From contig JBOFCU010000324.1 of NCBI GenBank assembly GCA_051646285.1, positions 12,924-76,923 of the forward strand: a DNA stretch of 64,000 bases, in the 5' to 3' direction. The DNA is from Terrirubrum sp051646285 (GTDB lineage Bacteria > Pseudomonadota > Alphaproteobacteria > Rhizobiales > Beijerinckiaceae). A program made the translations under genes and the position numbers. This document shows positions 1 to 8,086 of the stretch, one piece after another; the first letter of the stretch is position 1, and every line of letters starts with the position of its first letter. Below the pieces are notes generated by a model. It was given only the letters and a program-made list of their open reading frames with translations. It did no database searches and had not been told where the DNA came from.

Positions 1-2178
1 GCCAAGGCGATCCATGAAGGCCAGTCACCATTCTGGGTGCCAAATGTCTTTGCCGGATCGCCGCAAATTGCCGATCCGCAATCGCTGATTTTTTCACCGG
101 CGCTGATTTTGGCACTGCTGACAGCCAATCCCAGCTTCTGGGCGGTTGATGTGCTTGTGCTGGTGATGCTTGGCGTGGGCGGCCTCGGTATCATCGGTTT
201 TTTCCGTGACCGGGCATGGCATCCGGCAGGGGCTATTGTCGCAGCGCTTGGGTTTACATTTGGCGCGTCGGCCGCGTGGCGCATCCAGCATATTGGGCAA
301 ATCGAATCCTATGCGGCATTCGGGCTTGCGCTCTGGCTGCTGGCGCGTGCGCTCGAGCGCCGCAGCGCCATCTGGGGGGCGTGGGCCGGGGCGGCGGCTG
401 GCCTGATGGTGGTTGGCCCCGATCAGGTCGCCTACCTCGCCTTGCTGGTGCTGGCCGGATATGTCGCCGATTATTGGCTCCGGCAGGAGCTGCGCGGGCC
501 GGGGTTTAGAGCCAGCCTGCGCCCGCTGGCGGCTGGCGCTGCCGCTGGCATTGCGGTCGTTGCCTTGCCGCTTGTCATGACCATGCTGTTTGCTGGTGAG
601 ACGCAGCGTGCCGACATCCCGTTTTCGGAAGCTGTGAAAGGGTCACTCCATCCGGCATCGCTGCTGACATTCGTGATCGCTGATCTATTTGGTGCCGCCG
701 ATCCATCCGTGGATTACTGGGGGCCCTCCAGTGTTGCGTGGGACCCGGGTTCGCTGTCGCTCTCGCAGAATATGGGGCAGTTGTATCTGGGCGCACTTCC
801 AGCGCTGGTGGTTCTGGCGTTTGGTCTGTTACGCGGCATCCTGGCCGGGCGCGATATCCGTTTTTTCTGCATCGCTGCGCTGGCCATGGTTGCCTATGCG
901 CTTGGCCACTACACGCCGCTGTTTCATTATTTTTATGACTGGCTGCCGGGCGTCCATCTGTTTCGCCGGCCAGCGGATGCAACTTTTCTGATCGGTGCGC
1001 TCGTCTCCATTCTCGGCGGCTATTGCGTGCATCGCTGGCTGGCCGACACCGATGAGCGGGTGCCATCGCGGGCGGGGGCATTTGATATTGCGCTGATCAT
1101 CGGGCTGCTGGCACTCTCGCTCGTGCTGGCCACCTCGCATGGGCACTTCGGCGACGCGGTGAAGCCGGTCATCACATCTTTCGGCTGGTTTGCGGTTGCT
1201 GCCGCCATTCTAATTTCAGCGCGCTCGCTGCGCCGGTCGGCGCCGCTGGTGCCGCTGGTGCTGGTGACGCTGATGAGTGCTGCCGATTTGCGCATGAACA
1301 ATGGGCCGAATGAATCGACGGCGCTTGCGCACAAGCAATATGATGTGCTCGATCCGGCGACAAAAAATGAGACGATCCGTTTTTTGAAGGAAAAACTCGC
1401 GGGCAAGAAAAACTCGGATCGCCGCGACCGCGTGGAACTGGTTGGCCTTGGCTTTGAATGGCCCAATGTTGGCCTTGTGCACGGGTTTGATCACACGCTG
1501 GGCTATAACCCCTTGCGCATGGCCGATTTTGTTGATGCGACAGGCGCGCGCGACACCATTGCCGGGCCGGATCAGAAACGGTTCTCGCGCCTGTTCCCGC
1601 GCTACCGCTGCAAAATGGCGGATATGCTGGGCCTGCGCTACATCGTCTCCAGCATCCCGATTGATCAGGTCGACAAGCAATATAAGCCCGGTGACCTGCG
1701 CTTCGTCACGCGCACGAAGGACGGCTTTATTTACGAAAATCCCAATGCGCTGCCGCGTGTGCTGTTCACCAGTGAATTTCGTGTAGCCGATTTCGAGGAA
1801 CTGCAAAAAACCGGGCAGTGGCCGGACTTTGATGCGCGCAAGACAGTGCTGCTCGATGCGGTGCCGGACGGGCCAATTGCCAACAATCTTGATCCGGGCG
1901 GGCCTTCAACAGCCACGCTGACACGCTACGAAAATACCACGATTGAAATCGCCGTTGATGCCGGGCAGGCGGGGTTCGTCGTGCTCAACGATATGTATCA
2001 CGACTGGTGGGAAGCGACGCTCGATGGCAAGCCTGTCGATATTCTGCGCGCCAATGTGCTGTTCCGCGCCGTGCAGGTGCCAGCCGGCAAGCATGTGCTG
2101 ACATTCGAATTCAAGCCTCTGAATGGTGTTGTGGCGGATTTGAAGGAGCGGGTGCTGGGCGAGGAGGAAGAGGAGTGA
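1..2178 (+). CDS. YfhO-type polytopic membrane protein, 5' end cut by window edge
   Basis: The frame is open from base 1, so the gene starts upstream of the window. The visible part is about 725 residues. It has a long series of hydrophobic segments, a loop with the pattern PNVFAGSPQIADPQ that resembles the WNPY..GGxPxxAD loop of YfhO-type proteins, and a C-terminal soluble part with NDMYHDWWEA followed by DGKPVDILRAN. That tail is typical of the bacterial YfhO membrane-protein family, which is related to GT-C glycosyltransferases. By family it is an inner-membrane protein, perhaps moving sugars from a lipid carrier onto a surface polymer; the substrate cannot be read from the sequence. The last residues are an acidic run (GEEEEE). 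The codon GTG at 37 is in frame but is not believed to be the start, because conserved family sequence runs upstream of it. Confidence 0.75.
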   Translation, partial: AKAIHEGQSPFWVPNVFAGSPQIADPQSLIFSPALILALLTANPSFWAVDVLVLVMLGVGGLGIIGFFRDRAWHPAGAIVAALGFTFGASAAWRIQHIGQIESYAAFGLALWLLARALERRSAIWGAWAGAAAGLMVVGPDQVAYLALLVLAGYVADYWLRQELRGPGFRASLRPLAAGAAAGIAVVALPLVMTMLFAGETQRADIPFSEAVKGSLHPASLLTFVIADLFGAADPSVDYWGPSSVAWDPGSLSLSQNMGQLYLGALPALVVLAFGLLRGILAGRDIRFFCIAALAMVAYALGHYTPLFHYFYDWLPGVHLFRRPADATFLIGALVSILGGYCVHRWLADTDERVPSRAGAFDIALIIGLLALSLVLATSHGHFGDAVKPVITSFGWFAVAAAILISARSLRRSAPLVPLVLVTLMSAADLRMNNGPNESTALAHKQYDVLDPATKNETIRFLKEKLAGKKNSDRRDRVELVGLGFEWPNVGLVHGFDHTLGYNPLRMADFVDATGARDTIAGPDQKRFSRLFPRYRCKMADMLGLRYIVSSIPIDQVDKQYKPGDLRFVTRTKDGFIYENPNALPRVLFTSEFRVADFEELQKTGQWPDFDARKTVLLDAVPDGPIANNLDPGGPSTATLTRYENTTIEIAVDAGQAGFVVLNDMYHDWWEATLDGKPVDILRANVLFRAVQVPAGKHVLTFEFKPLNGVVADLKERVLGEEEEE

Positions 2179-2226
2179 AGCATCTTTCTGGCCAGGATTG
2201 GCGCGGGCGTTTCGCACATGCTCAAT

Positions 2227-2352
2227 CGTCATGCCCGTGCTTGTCACGGGCATCCACGTCTTAATTTGAGTATTGCAAGCAAGGCGTGGATGGCCGGAAT
2301 TGAAGCGTCCGCAAAACATGAAGTGTTTTGCAGCGGAACTCCGGCCATGACG
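2227..2352. repeat. Cruciform-type intergenic repeat with nested inverted arms
   Basis: The element is bounded by CGTCATG (2227-2233) and its inverse CATGACG (2346-2352). Inside lie three hairpins placed end to end. The first is CCCGTG/CACGGG (2234-2250). The second is CATCCACG/CGTGGATG (2251-2292). The third is GCCGGA/TCCGGC (2293-2345), which contains a fourth perfect stem GCAAAACA/TGTTTTGC (2311-2331). The compact branched fold looks like a multicopy REP/RIME-type element of rhizobial genomes. Copy number cannot be judged from one window. The interval 2179-2226 between the upstream stop codon and this element shows nothing I recognise. Confidence 0.7.
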
Positions 2353-2372
2353 GCTGGGAGAGTCGAAAAAAA

Positions 2373-2400
2373 GGCCGCCCTGAGGCGGCCTTTTCTTTTC
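2373..2400. terminator. Bidirectional intrinsic terminator, YfhO-type gene / glnA
   Basis: A 7-bp perfect stem GGCCGCC/GGCGGCC with loop CTGA (2373-2390) has seven A residues on its left and a T-rich tract (TTTTCTTTTC) on its right. It can therefore end transcripts arriving from either side, which suits the convergent genes that flank it. Confidence 0.8.
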
Positions 2401-2413
2401 GCGGACCATCCGA

Positions 2414-2518
2414 TTTTTGCGCGAAACCGGTTCCCACATTTCGGCGCGATGCGCTGATTGTTTGCGCATCGCCTTGATCGAAAAACCGCTGCGCCCTTTT
2501 TCGGGCGATGCGATCAAG
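2414..2518. repeat. Second folded intergenic repeat, reaching into the glnA stop codon
   Basis: The left part carries TTTTGCGCGAAACCGGTTCCC. This resembles a mosaic repeat I recall from rhizobial intergenic regions, but I have not checked that against a database. It is followed by a perfect 9-bp stem GCGATGCGC/GCGCATCGC (2446-2472). The right part is bounded by CTTGATCG (2473-2480) and CGATCAAG (2511-2518), enclosing CGCCC/GGGCG. The last arm covers the glnA stop codon at 2514-2516. On the minus strand the right half could also work as a weak glnA terminator. Confidence 0.6.
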
Positions 2519-3923
2519 CCGAATAATACATCACATATTCGACCGGGTGCGGGGTGTGCTCGAAGCGGATGACTTCCTGCATTTTCAGCTCGATGTAAGC
2601 GTCGATGAAGTCGTCATTGAACACGCCGCCGGCTTTCAGGAAGCCGCGGTTCTTGTCGAGGGATTCCAGCGCTTCGCGCAAGCTGCCGCACACGGTCGGG
2701 ATCTTTTTCAACTCCTTGGGCGGAAGATCGTAGAGATCCTTGTCCATGGCTGCACCCGGATCGATCTTGTTCACGATGCCGTCCATGCCCGCCATCAGAA
2801 GGGCAGCGAAGCAAAGATACGGATTCGCGGTCGGATCAGGGAAACGCACTTCCACGCGCTTGGCCTTCGGGTTCGCCGTCCACGGAATACGGCAGGACGC
2901 CGACCGGTTACGCGCAGAATAGGCCAGCAGCACCGGCGCTTCAAAGCCTGGAACCAGACGCTTGTAGGAGTTGGTTGCCGGGTTGGTGAAGGCATTCACG
3001 GCCTTGGCGTTCTTGATCACGCCGCCGATGAAATACAGGCACTCCTGGCTCAGGTCGGCGTACTTGTTGCCGGCGAACATGGGCTTGCCCTTGTTCCAGA
3101 TCGAGAAGTGGCAGTGCATGCCCGACCCGTTGTCGCCATAGACCGGCTTCGGCATGAAGGTCGCGGTCTTGCCATAGCTCTGCGCGACATTGTGGATGCA
3201 GTATTTATAGATCTGCATCTGGTCGCCCATGCGGGTCAGCGTGTCATACTTCATGCCAAGCTCGTGCTGGGCGGAAGCGACTTCGTGATGGTGCTTTTCA
3301 ACGGTGACGCCCATGGCCGCCATGGCGGCCAGCATTTCGCCGCGCATATCCTGCGAGGAATCCAGCGGCGGAACCGGGAAATAGCCGCCCTTGATCGGCA
3401 CGCGGTGGCCAAGGTTGCCGCCTTCGTAATCGGTCATGCCGTTGATCGGCAGTTCCGCGTGGTCGAGCTTGAACGCGACCTGATAGGTGTCAGCCGTGAA
3501 CTTGGCGTCGTCGAAAATGAAGAACTCGGCTTCCGGGCCGACATAGATGGTGTCGCCCACGCCCGTGGACTTCACGTAGGCTTCCGCCTTCTTGGCAATG
3601 CCGCGCGGATCGCGTGAATAGGGTTCGCCCGTGCCCGGCTCAACAATGTCGCAGACCACAGACAGCGTGGAGGCGGCAAAGAACGGGTCCATCTGGGCTG
3701 AAGTCGGGTCCGGCATGAGGGTCATGTCGGATTCGTTGATGGCCTTCCAGCCAGCGATGGACGAGCCATCAAACATGATGCCTTCGGCAAACATTTCTTC
3801 ATCGACCATCGACACGTCGTAGGTCATGTGCTGCCACTTGCCGCGCGGGTCGGTGAAACGAAAATCGACGTACTTGACGTCATTGTCCTTGATCGCCTTC
3901 AGGACATCCTTGGCGCTTTTCAT
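2514..3923 (-). CDS. glnA: Glutamine synthetase, type I
   Basis: The enzyme joins ammonia to glutamate using ATP. It acts as a cytosolic dodecamer and is the main entry point for nitrogen. Its 469 residues match GSI-beta length. Visible family features are the N-terminal beta-grasp part (KYVDFRFTDPRGKWQH), the catalytic stretch GSGMHCHFSIW, NRSASCRIP, and the adenylylation loop KDLYDLPPKEL, whose Tyr is the expected AMP acceptor. That implies control by an adenylyltransferase. It lies 117 bases downstream of glnB in the same direction, the usual alphaproteobacterial glnBA order, so co-transcription is likely. I found no sigma-54 promoter upstream by eye. The 3' end is overlapped by a repeat arm. 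Confidence 0.97.
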   Translation of the reverse strand: MKSAKDVLKAIKDNDVKYVDFRFTDPRGKWQHMTYDVSMVDEEMFAEGIMFDGSSIAGWKAINESDMTLMPDPTSAQMDPFFAASTLSVVCDIVEPGTGEPYSRDPRGIAKKAEAYVKSTGVGDTIYVGPEAEFFIFDDAKFTADTYQVAFKLDHAELPINGMTDYEGGNLGHRVPIKGGYFPVPPLDSSQDMRGEMLAAMAAMGVTVEKHHHEVASAQHELGMKYDTLTRMGDQMQIYKYCIHNVAQSYGKTATFMPKPVYGDNGSGMHCHFSIWNKGKPMFAGNKYADLSQECLYFIGGVIKNAKAVNAFTNPATNSYKRLVPGFEAPVLLAYSARNRSASCRIPWTANPKAKRVEVRFPDPTANPYLCFAALLMAGMDGIVNKIDPGAAMDKDLYDLPPKELKKIPTVCGSLREALESLDKNRGFLKAGGVFNDDFIDAYIELKMQEVIRFEHTPHPVEYVMYYSA

Positions 3924-4002
3924 CAGTCTGGTCCCTGGTCAGAAAAACGGTGTTTGAAACCGCGAGGTGGAAGTGGTGGGGTCATCATTTGCAGCATCAG
4001 CC

Positions 4003-4022
4003 TGGTGCCGGAACCGGCGCCA
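4003..4022. promoter_or_regulatory. Near-perfect 20-bp palindrome in the glnB-glnA spacer
   Basis: TGGTGCCGGAACCGGCGCCA has 9-base arms around AA with one mismatch. It sits between the glnB stop and the glnA start, where rhizobia often carry nitrogen-control sites. It could be a DNA-binding site or an RNA hairpin that limits read-through. The arms resemble GGTGC/GCACC halves, but in the opposite order to the usual NtrC enhancer (TGCACC...GGTGCA), so I do not call it an NtrC site. Confidence 0.35.
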
Positions 4023-4040
4023 TTGTGCAGGGCTAATGCC

Positions 4041-4379
4041 TCAAACAGCGTCGTTGCCGGTTTCACCGGTGCGGATGCGGATGGCCTCGTCGATCTGCGA
4101 TACAAAAATCTTGCCATCGCCGATGCGGCCGGTTTGCGCAGCTGTGCGGATAGCTTCGATGGCTTTTTCGGCCATGGCATCCGCCAGAACAATTTCGAGT
4201 TTCACCTTCGGCAAAAAGTCGACCACATATTCGGCGCCGCGATACAGCTCCGTGTGGCCTTTCTGGCGGCCGAACCCTTTGGCTTCGATGACAGTTATGC
4301 CCTGCAATCCAATGTCCTGCAGCGCTTCCTTCACCTCATCGAGCTTGAAGGGTTTGATGATCGCTTCGATCTTCTTCAT
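4041..4379 (-). CDS. glnB: Nitrogen regulatory protein P-II
   Basis: This is a small trimeric signal protein that reads 2-oxoglutarate, ATP/ADP and, through uridylylation, glutamine. It passes the signal to NtrB, the GlnA adenylyltransferase and other targets. The 112 residues have the PII start MKKIEAIIKPFKLDEVKEAL, the T-loop RGAEYVVDFLPK with the uridylylated Tyr51, and the B-loop TGRIGDGKIFV. It is followed by glnA and divergent from nnr. ntrB and ntrC lie about 35 kb away in the same window. The linkage to glnA supports GlnB rather than GlnK, which usually sits beside amtB. Confidence 0.96.
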   Translation of the reverse strand: MKKIEAIIKPFKLDEVKEALQDIGLQGITVIEAKGFGRQKGHTELYRGAEYVVDFLPKVKLEIVLADAMAEKAIEAIRTAAQTGRIGDGKIFVSQIDEAIRIRTGETGNDAV

Positions 4380-4548
4380 GCTCCGCTCCCGATGCGCTCC
4401 AGCCCTATGCTAAAGGCATCGGGCTTGGCGCGCATGTCTGATAGCATCCCTTTCGCGGCGCACCAATCGGCATCCGCGTCTCAGCAGTCCGGAAAATGAG
4501 CAAACCCACACAAGAGTCTGCCGCTTTTTTGTGCAGATAGGTGAATAA

Positions 4549-6078
4549 GTGAGCAAAAAACATCATCAAGTGGATCGTCATGCCCTTTTGACAGTCGCCC
4601 AGATGCGGGAGGCGGACCGGCTGACGATTGCCGGGGGCACGCCGGGGCTTGTGCTGATGGAGCGTGCCGGCGCTGCGGTGGCGGATGCTGCACGCCGGTT
4701 CCTGCCCCCGCATGGCCGGATTGCCGTTCTGTGCGGGCCCGGCAATAATGGCGGTGATGGTTTTGCGGCTGCCCGGATCCTGCATGAATGCGGCCTTCCG
4801 GTACGGGTCTATTTGTCCGGAAACCGGGAGCAGATCAAAGGCGATGCGGCGCTGGCGCTTGCTGCATGGCCAGACATTGTGCAGCCTATCAGCGCTTTCA
4901 CGCCGCCGGATGCAGATATCGTCATTGATGCGCTGTTTGGCGCGGGCCTCGTGCGGGCGATTGACGGTGGTCTGGCTGGCACAATCCGTGCCGTTAACGC
5001 ATGGCATGGGCCTGTCGTTGCAGTGGATGTGCCGTCAGGCGTGGATGGCGACAGCGGGCAGGTGCGTGGCATCGCGGTCAATGCGACCGCAACAGTGACC
5101 TTCTTTCGCCGCAAGCCGGGCCATGTGCTGATGCCGGGGCGGGCGATGTGCGGCGAGGTTCACGTTGCCGACATTGGCATTGCACCTGCGGTGTTGATGC
5201 AAACTGGCATAGCGGCCCATGAGAACATGCCGGCCCTTTGGATGGATGCCTTCCCGCCGTTGCGGGAGGACGGGCATAAATTTCAGCGTGGTCATGCGCT
5301 GGTTGTGGCTGGCGGTCTGGAGGGTGTTGGCGCGCCACGCCTGAGCGCGCGTGCAGCGCTGCGGGCTGGCGCGGGGCTGGTAACGATTGCAGCGCCGCCG
5401 GAGGCCTTGGCCGCCCATGCGGCGCGCGGGCCGGATGCCTTGATGGTACGATCTTGCGCCGATGCTGCGGCGCTGACCCGTCTGCTTTCCGATACGCGGC
5501 GCAACGTGTGTGTGATTGGCCCGGCGCTCGGGCTGGACGCATCGGCGCGCAACAAGGTGGATGCGGTTCTGCGCAGTGCGGCAGCCTGCGTGATCGATGC
5601 TGATGGGCTGACATTGCTGGCCGGACGCGCTGATGCCATTGCCCGTGCGGCGGGCCGCAAGGCTGTTGTTCTCACTCCCCATGATGGCGAATTTGCCCGG
5701 CTGTTCGGGCCCAGCCGCGATGATGATGCCTTGAATCAGGAAGCAGCGGGTAATGCGTTGTTTTCCGATTCAAAATTGCAGCGTGCGCTGGCGGCGGCGC
5801 AACAGACGCAGGCGGTGATTGTGCTGAAAGGGGCGGATACCGTGATTGCAACGCCTGATGGCCGCGCGGCGATCAATGTCAATGCGCCGCCATGGCTTGC
5901 GACGGCGGGTGCGGGGGATGTGCTGGCCGGTCTGATTGGCGGGTTACTGGCGCAGCAGATGCCGCCTTTTGAAGCGGCCTGTGCAGCAGTCTTTATGCAT
6001 GGCGCCACAGCCGCGCAGTTCAGGCGCGGCATGATCGCGGATGATCTGGTTGATGCGCTGGCGTGGCCGTCTGCTTAA
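4549..6078 (+). CDS. nnr: Bifunctional NAD(P)H-hydrate epimerase / ADP-dependent dehydratase
   Basis: This is a repair enzyme that restores NADH and NADPH damaged by hydration. The 509 residues hold two fused domains. The N-terminal YjeF epimerase domain has GPGNNGGDGFAAARIL and VDVPSGVDGDSG. The C-terminal ribokinase-like dehydratase domain ends with LKGADTVIATPDG and ATAGAGDVLAGLIGGLL. The start is GTG at 4549, supported by AGGTGA six bases upstream. It is divergent from glnB, a neighbour pair common in alphaproteobacteria. Its stop overlaps the stop of the convergent tctA gene inside one TTAA palindrome. Confidence 0.95.
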   Translation: MSKKHHQVDRHALLTVAQMREADRLTIAGGTPGLVLMERAGAAVADAARRFLPPHGRIAVLCGPGNNGGDGFAAARILHECGLPVRVYLSGNREQIKGDAALALAAWPDIVQPISAFTPPDADIVIDALFGAGLVRAIDGGLAGTIRAVNAWHGPVVAVDVPSGVDGDSGQVRGIAVNATATVTFFRRKPGHVLMPGRAMCGEVHVADIGIAPAVLMQTGIAAHENMPALWMDAFPPLREDGHKFQRGHALVVAGGLEGVGAPRLSARAALRAGAGLVTIAAPPEALAAHAARGPDALMVRSCADAAALTRLLSDTRRNVCVIGPALGLDASARNKVDAVLRSAAACVIDADGLTLLAGRADAIARAAGRKAVVLTPHDGEFARLFGPSRDDDALNQEAAGNALFSDSKLQRALAAAQQTQAVIVLKGADTVIATPDGRAAINVNAPPWLATAGAGDVLAGLIGGLLAQQMPPFEAACAAVFMHGATAAQFRRGMIADDLVDALAWPSA

Positions 6079-7592
6079 GGTTTTGATTCCGCCTGCATCG
6101 CCATGGCGCTGTTTCTTTTCTGATAAAATCTTAGAAACACGACACCAACAATCACGGCAAAGAAAAGCGCCACAGACACTTGCGCGCCAGCACCTTTGAG
6201 AAAAATCGACGGGTCGCCTTCCGAAATTGTCAAGGCGCGGCGGAAACTGACTTCAATGCGGTCGCCCAACACGGTGGCCAGCAGCAGGGGCGCAATATCG
6301 AATTTTGCCAGCCTGAGCGCATAACCTGCGATACCCGCTGCAATCATCACCCATAAATCGAAAGGTGACGCTTTGACGGAATAAACGCCGATGATGCAGA
6401 TCAGCAAAATCATCGGCGCGAGATAGCCGTAGGGCAGACGCAGCATCGAAACGAAAAGGCTGACGAGCGGCAGATTCAAAATCACCAGAATAAAATTGCC
6501 GATCAGCATGCTGGCGATCAGCCCCCAGAAAACCTCCGGATGCTGGGAAATCAGCATCGGGCCGGGTTGCACACCATGCACGGTCAACGCTGACAGCAGC
6601 ACAGCCGTGACAGGAATGGCAGGGATACCAAGCACCAGCAGCGGGATCATCGCTGCGCCTGTGGTGGCATTGTTAGCCGTTTCCGGCCCGGCGACGCCGG
6701 CGACCGCGCCCTTGCCAAATTCTTCGGGATTCTTCGACAGGCTTTTTTCGACAGCATACGAAGCGAATGTCGAAACGATATGGCCCACGCCCGGCACGAT
6801 GCCGAAAATAAATCCGATGCCTGAGCCGCGCAGCATCGGCATGGCGGAATCCTTCAATTCCTTTTTGGTCGGCACCATGTCGCGCAAGGCGGGAGCGCGC
6901 GGGCGGTCATTGATGCTTTGCCCAAATGACATCAGGATTTCAGAGACACCAAACAGGCCAATGGCCATGGCCGAAAAGCTCAGGCCATCGGTGAGATTGA
7001 GGCTACCGAATGTAAAGCGCGGCGTTGCGGTCAGCGGGTCCAGCCCGACCATCGCAATCAGCAAGCCCAGCACCACCATGGCAATGGTCTTGATGAGCGG
7101 GCCATTGGCCGCAAACAGCGAGATCAGCAGGGCGGTTGTCAAAATTGTAAATTCTGCCGCCGGGCCAATTGACAGCATCGCATCCGCGACCTTTGGCGCG
7201 ACGAGCATCAGCCCGATCACCGACAAGACGCCGCCGACAAATGAGCCGAGTGCGGCGATGGTCAGCGCGCCGCCAGCGCGGCCCTTACGCGCCATCTCAT
7301 AGCCGTCAATGCAGGTGACCACAGACGCGGCCTCACCGGGAATCCGCATCAAAATCGATGTTGTCGAGCCGCCATACATCGCGCCGTAGAAAATGCCCGA
7401 CAGCATGATGACGGCCCCGGTGGGATCGAGCGTGAAGGTGAGGGGCAGCAACAGCGCCATGCCGGCCAGAGGGCCTAGTCCGGGCAGCACACCAACAATG
7501 GACCCCCAGAAACAGCCAATGAAACAGAACAGAATATATTTCGGCTGCATCGCCAGAGCGAGGCCATTCATGAGGTGATGAAACGCATCCAT
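6075..7592 (-). CDS. tctA: Tripartite tricarboxylate transporter, large permease subunit
   Basis: This is the large membrane subunit of a TTT-family secondary transporter, which takes up carboxylated compounds delivered by a periplasmic binding protein. The 505 residues are almost wholly hydrophobic, with about 12 membrane segments. Family motifs include GVLPGLGPLAGMALLLPLTF near the N-terminus, YGGSTTSILMRIPGEA and FGIVPGVGHIVSTFASYAVE. I chose ATG 7592 (MDAFHHLMNGL), which has GAAGG upstream. A longer frame to 7721 would run into tctB and adds non-family sequence. It is the last gene of tctCBA, 11 bases after tctB. The substrate is unknown. Confidence 0.92.
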   Translation of the reverse strand: MDAFHHLMNGLALAMQPKYILFCFIGCFWGSIVGVLPGLGPLAGMALLLPLTFTLDPTGAVIMLSGIFYGAMYGGSTTSILMRIPGEAASVVTCIDGYEMARKGRAGGALTIAALGSFVGGVLSVIGLMLVAPKVADAMLSIGPAAEFTILTTALLISLFAANGPLIKTIAMVVLGLLIAMVGLDPLTATPRFTFGSLNLTDGLSFSAMAIGLFGVSEILMSFGQSINDRPRAPALRDMVPTKKELKDSAMPMLRGSGIGFIFGIVPGVGHIVSTFASYAVEKSLSKNPEEFGKGAVAGVAGPETANNATTGAAMIPLLVLGIPAIPVTAVLLSALTVHGVQPGPMLISQHPEVFWGLIASMLIGNFILVILNLPLVSLFVSMLRLPYGYLAPMILLICIIGVYSVKASPFDLWVMIAAGIAGYALRLAKFDIAPLLLATVLGDRIEVSFRRALTISEGDPSIFLKGAGAQVSVALFFAVIVGVVFLRFYQKRNSAMAMQAESKP

Positions 7593-7603
7593 GAAGACAG
7601 CCT

Positions 7604-8086
7604 TCAGCGAAACAGGATTTGCTCGATCAGGCCGTAGGGCAAACCCACGCCGAGCAGTTTGGTGAAAAACAGCCACAAGCCCGTGGCGCCAATGGCTGCC
7701 GCAGGCAGCGCAATCCGCCACGGTGTTTCACCCAGCAGAATGAAACCGGCGCTGAGGAACAGGAACGTGGCGAGAATGAAGCCGAGCGGTTCAAGGCCCA
7801 GGGCGCAAGCGATCAGCAGCGCCAGCGCCGTCAGTGGCTTGCGCATTGCGCCTGATGTTTCATGCGAAGCATCCGGCTTGCCCGCAGCCTGAAATGCAGC
7901 CTTGACCAGAATGACCAGACCGCACGCCATCAGCGCAAGGCCCAAAAAACCCGGAGCCGTGCCGGGGCCGGGGATGCCCGCTTCAGTGCCGGCCGGCAAA
8001 CGCCACGCGAGCGTGGCGAGTGCCAGGCCGATCATCGACAGCGCTGCTGCAACCGTCAGTTCAATCCAGCGCTGGTAGCCCGTCAT
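7604..8086 (-). CDS. tctB: Tripartite tricarboxylate transporter, small permease subunit
   Basis: This is the small membrane subunit that pairs with TctA. The 160 residues give four hydrophobic segments: residues about 8-28, 38-62, 85-105 and 110-150, the last probably a pair. That is the TctB plan. The sequence of this subunit is poorly conserved across the family, so the call rests mainly on length, topology and position. Its ATG directly abuts the stop codon of tctC, and tctA follows after 11 bases, so the three genes should be one transcript and work as one transporter. Confidence 0.88.
   Translation of the reverse strand: MTGYQRWIELTVAAALSMIGLALATLAWRLPAGTEAGIPGPGTAPGFLGLALMACGLVILVKAAFQAAGKPDASHETSGAMRKPLTALALLIACALGLEPLGFILATFLFLSAGFILLGETPWRIALPAAAIGATGLWLFFTKLLGVGLPYGLIEQILFR

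Noticed and set aside
2508..3617. Long open frame on the plus strand opposite glnA (369 codons)
   Set aside because: Its translation is rich in His, Arg, Val and Ala in the manner of an antisense shadow of a high-GC gene. glnA on the minus strand is unmistakable.
3924..4548. Sigma-54 promoter upstream of glnA or glnB
   Set aside because: I looked for TGGCAC-N5-TTGC on the minus strand in both gaps; no candidate had the right GG-GC spacing.
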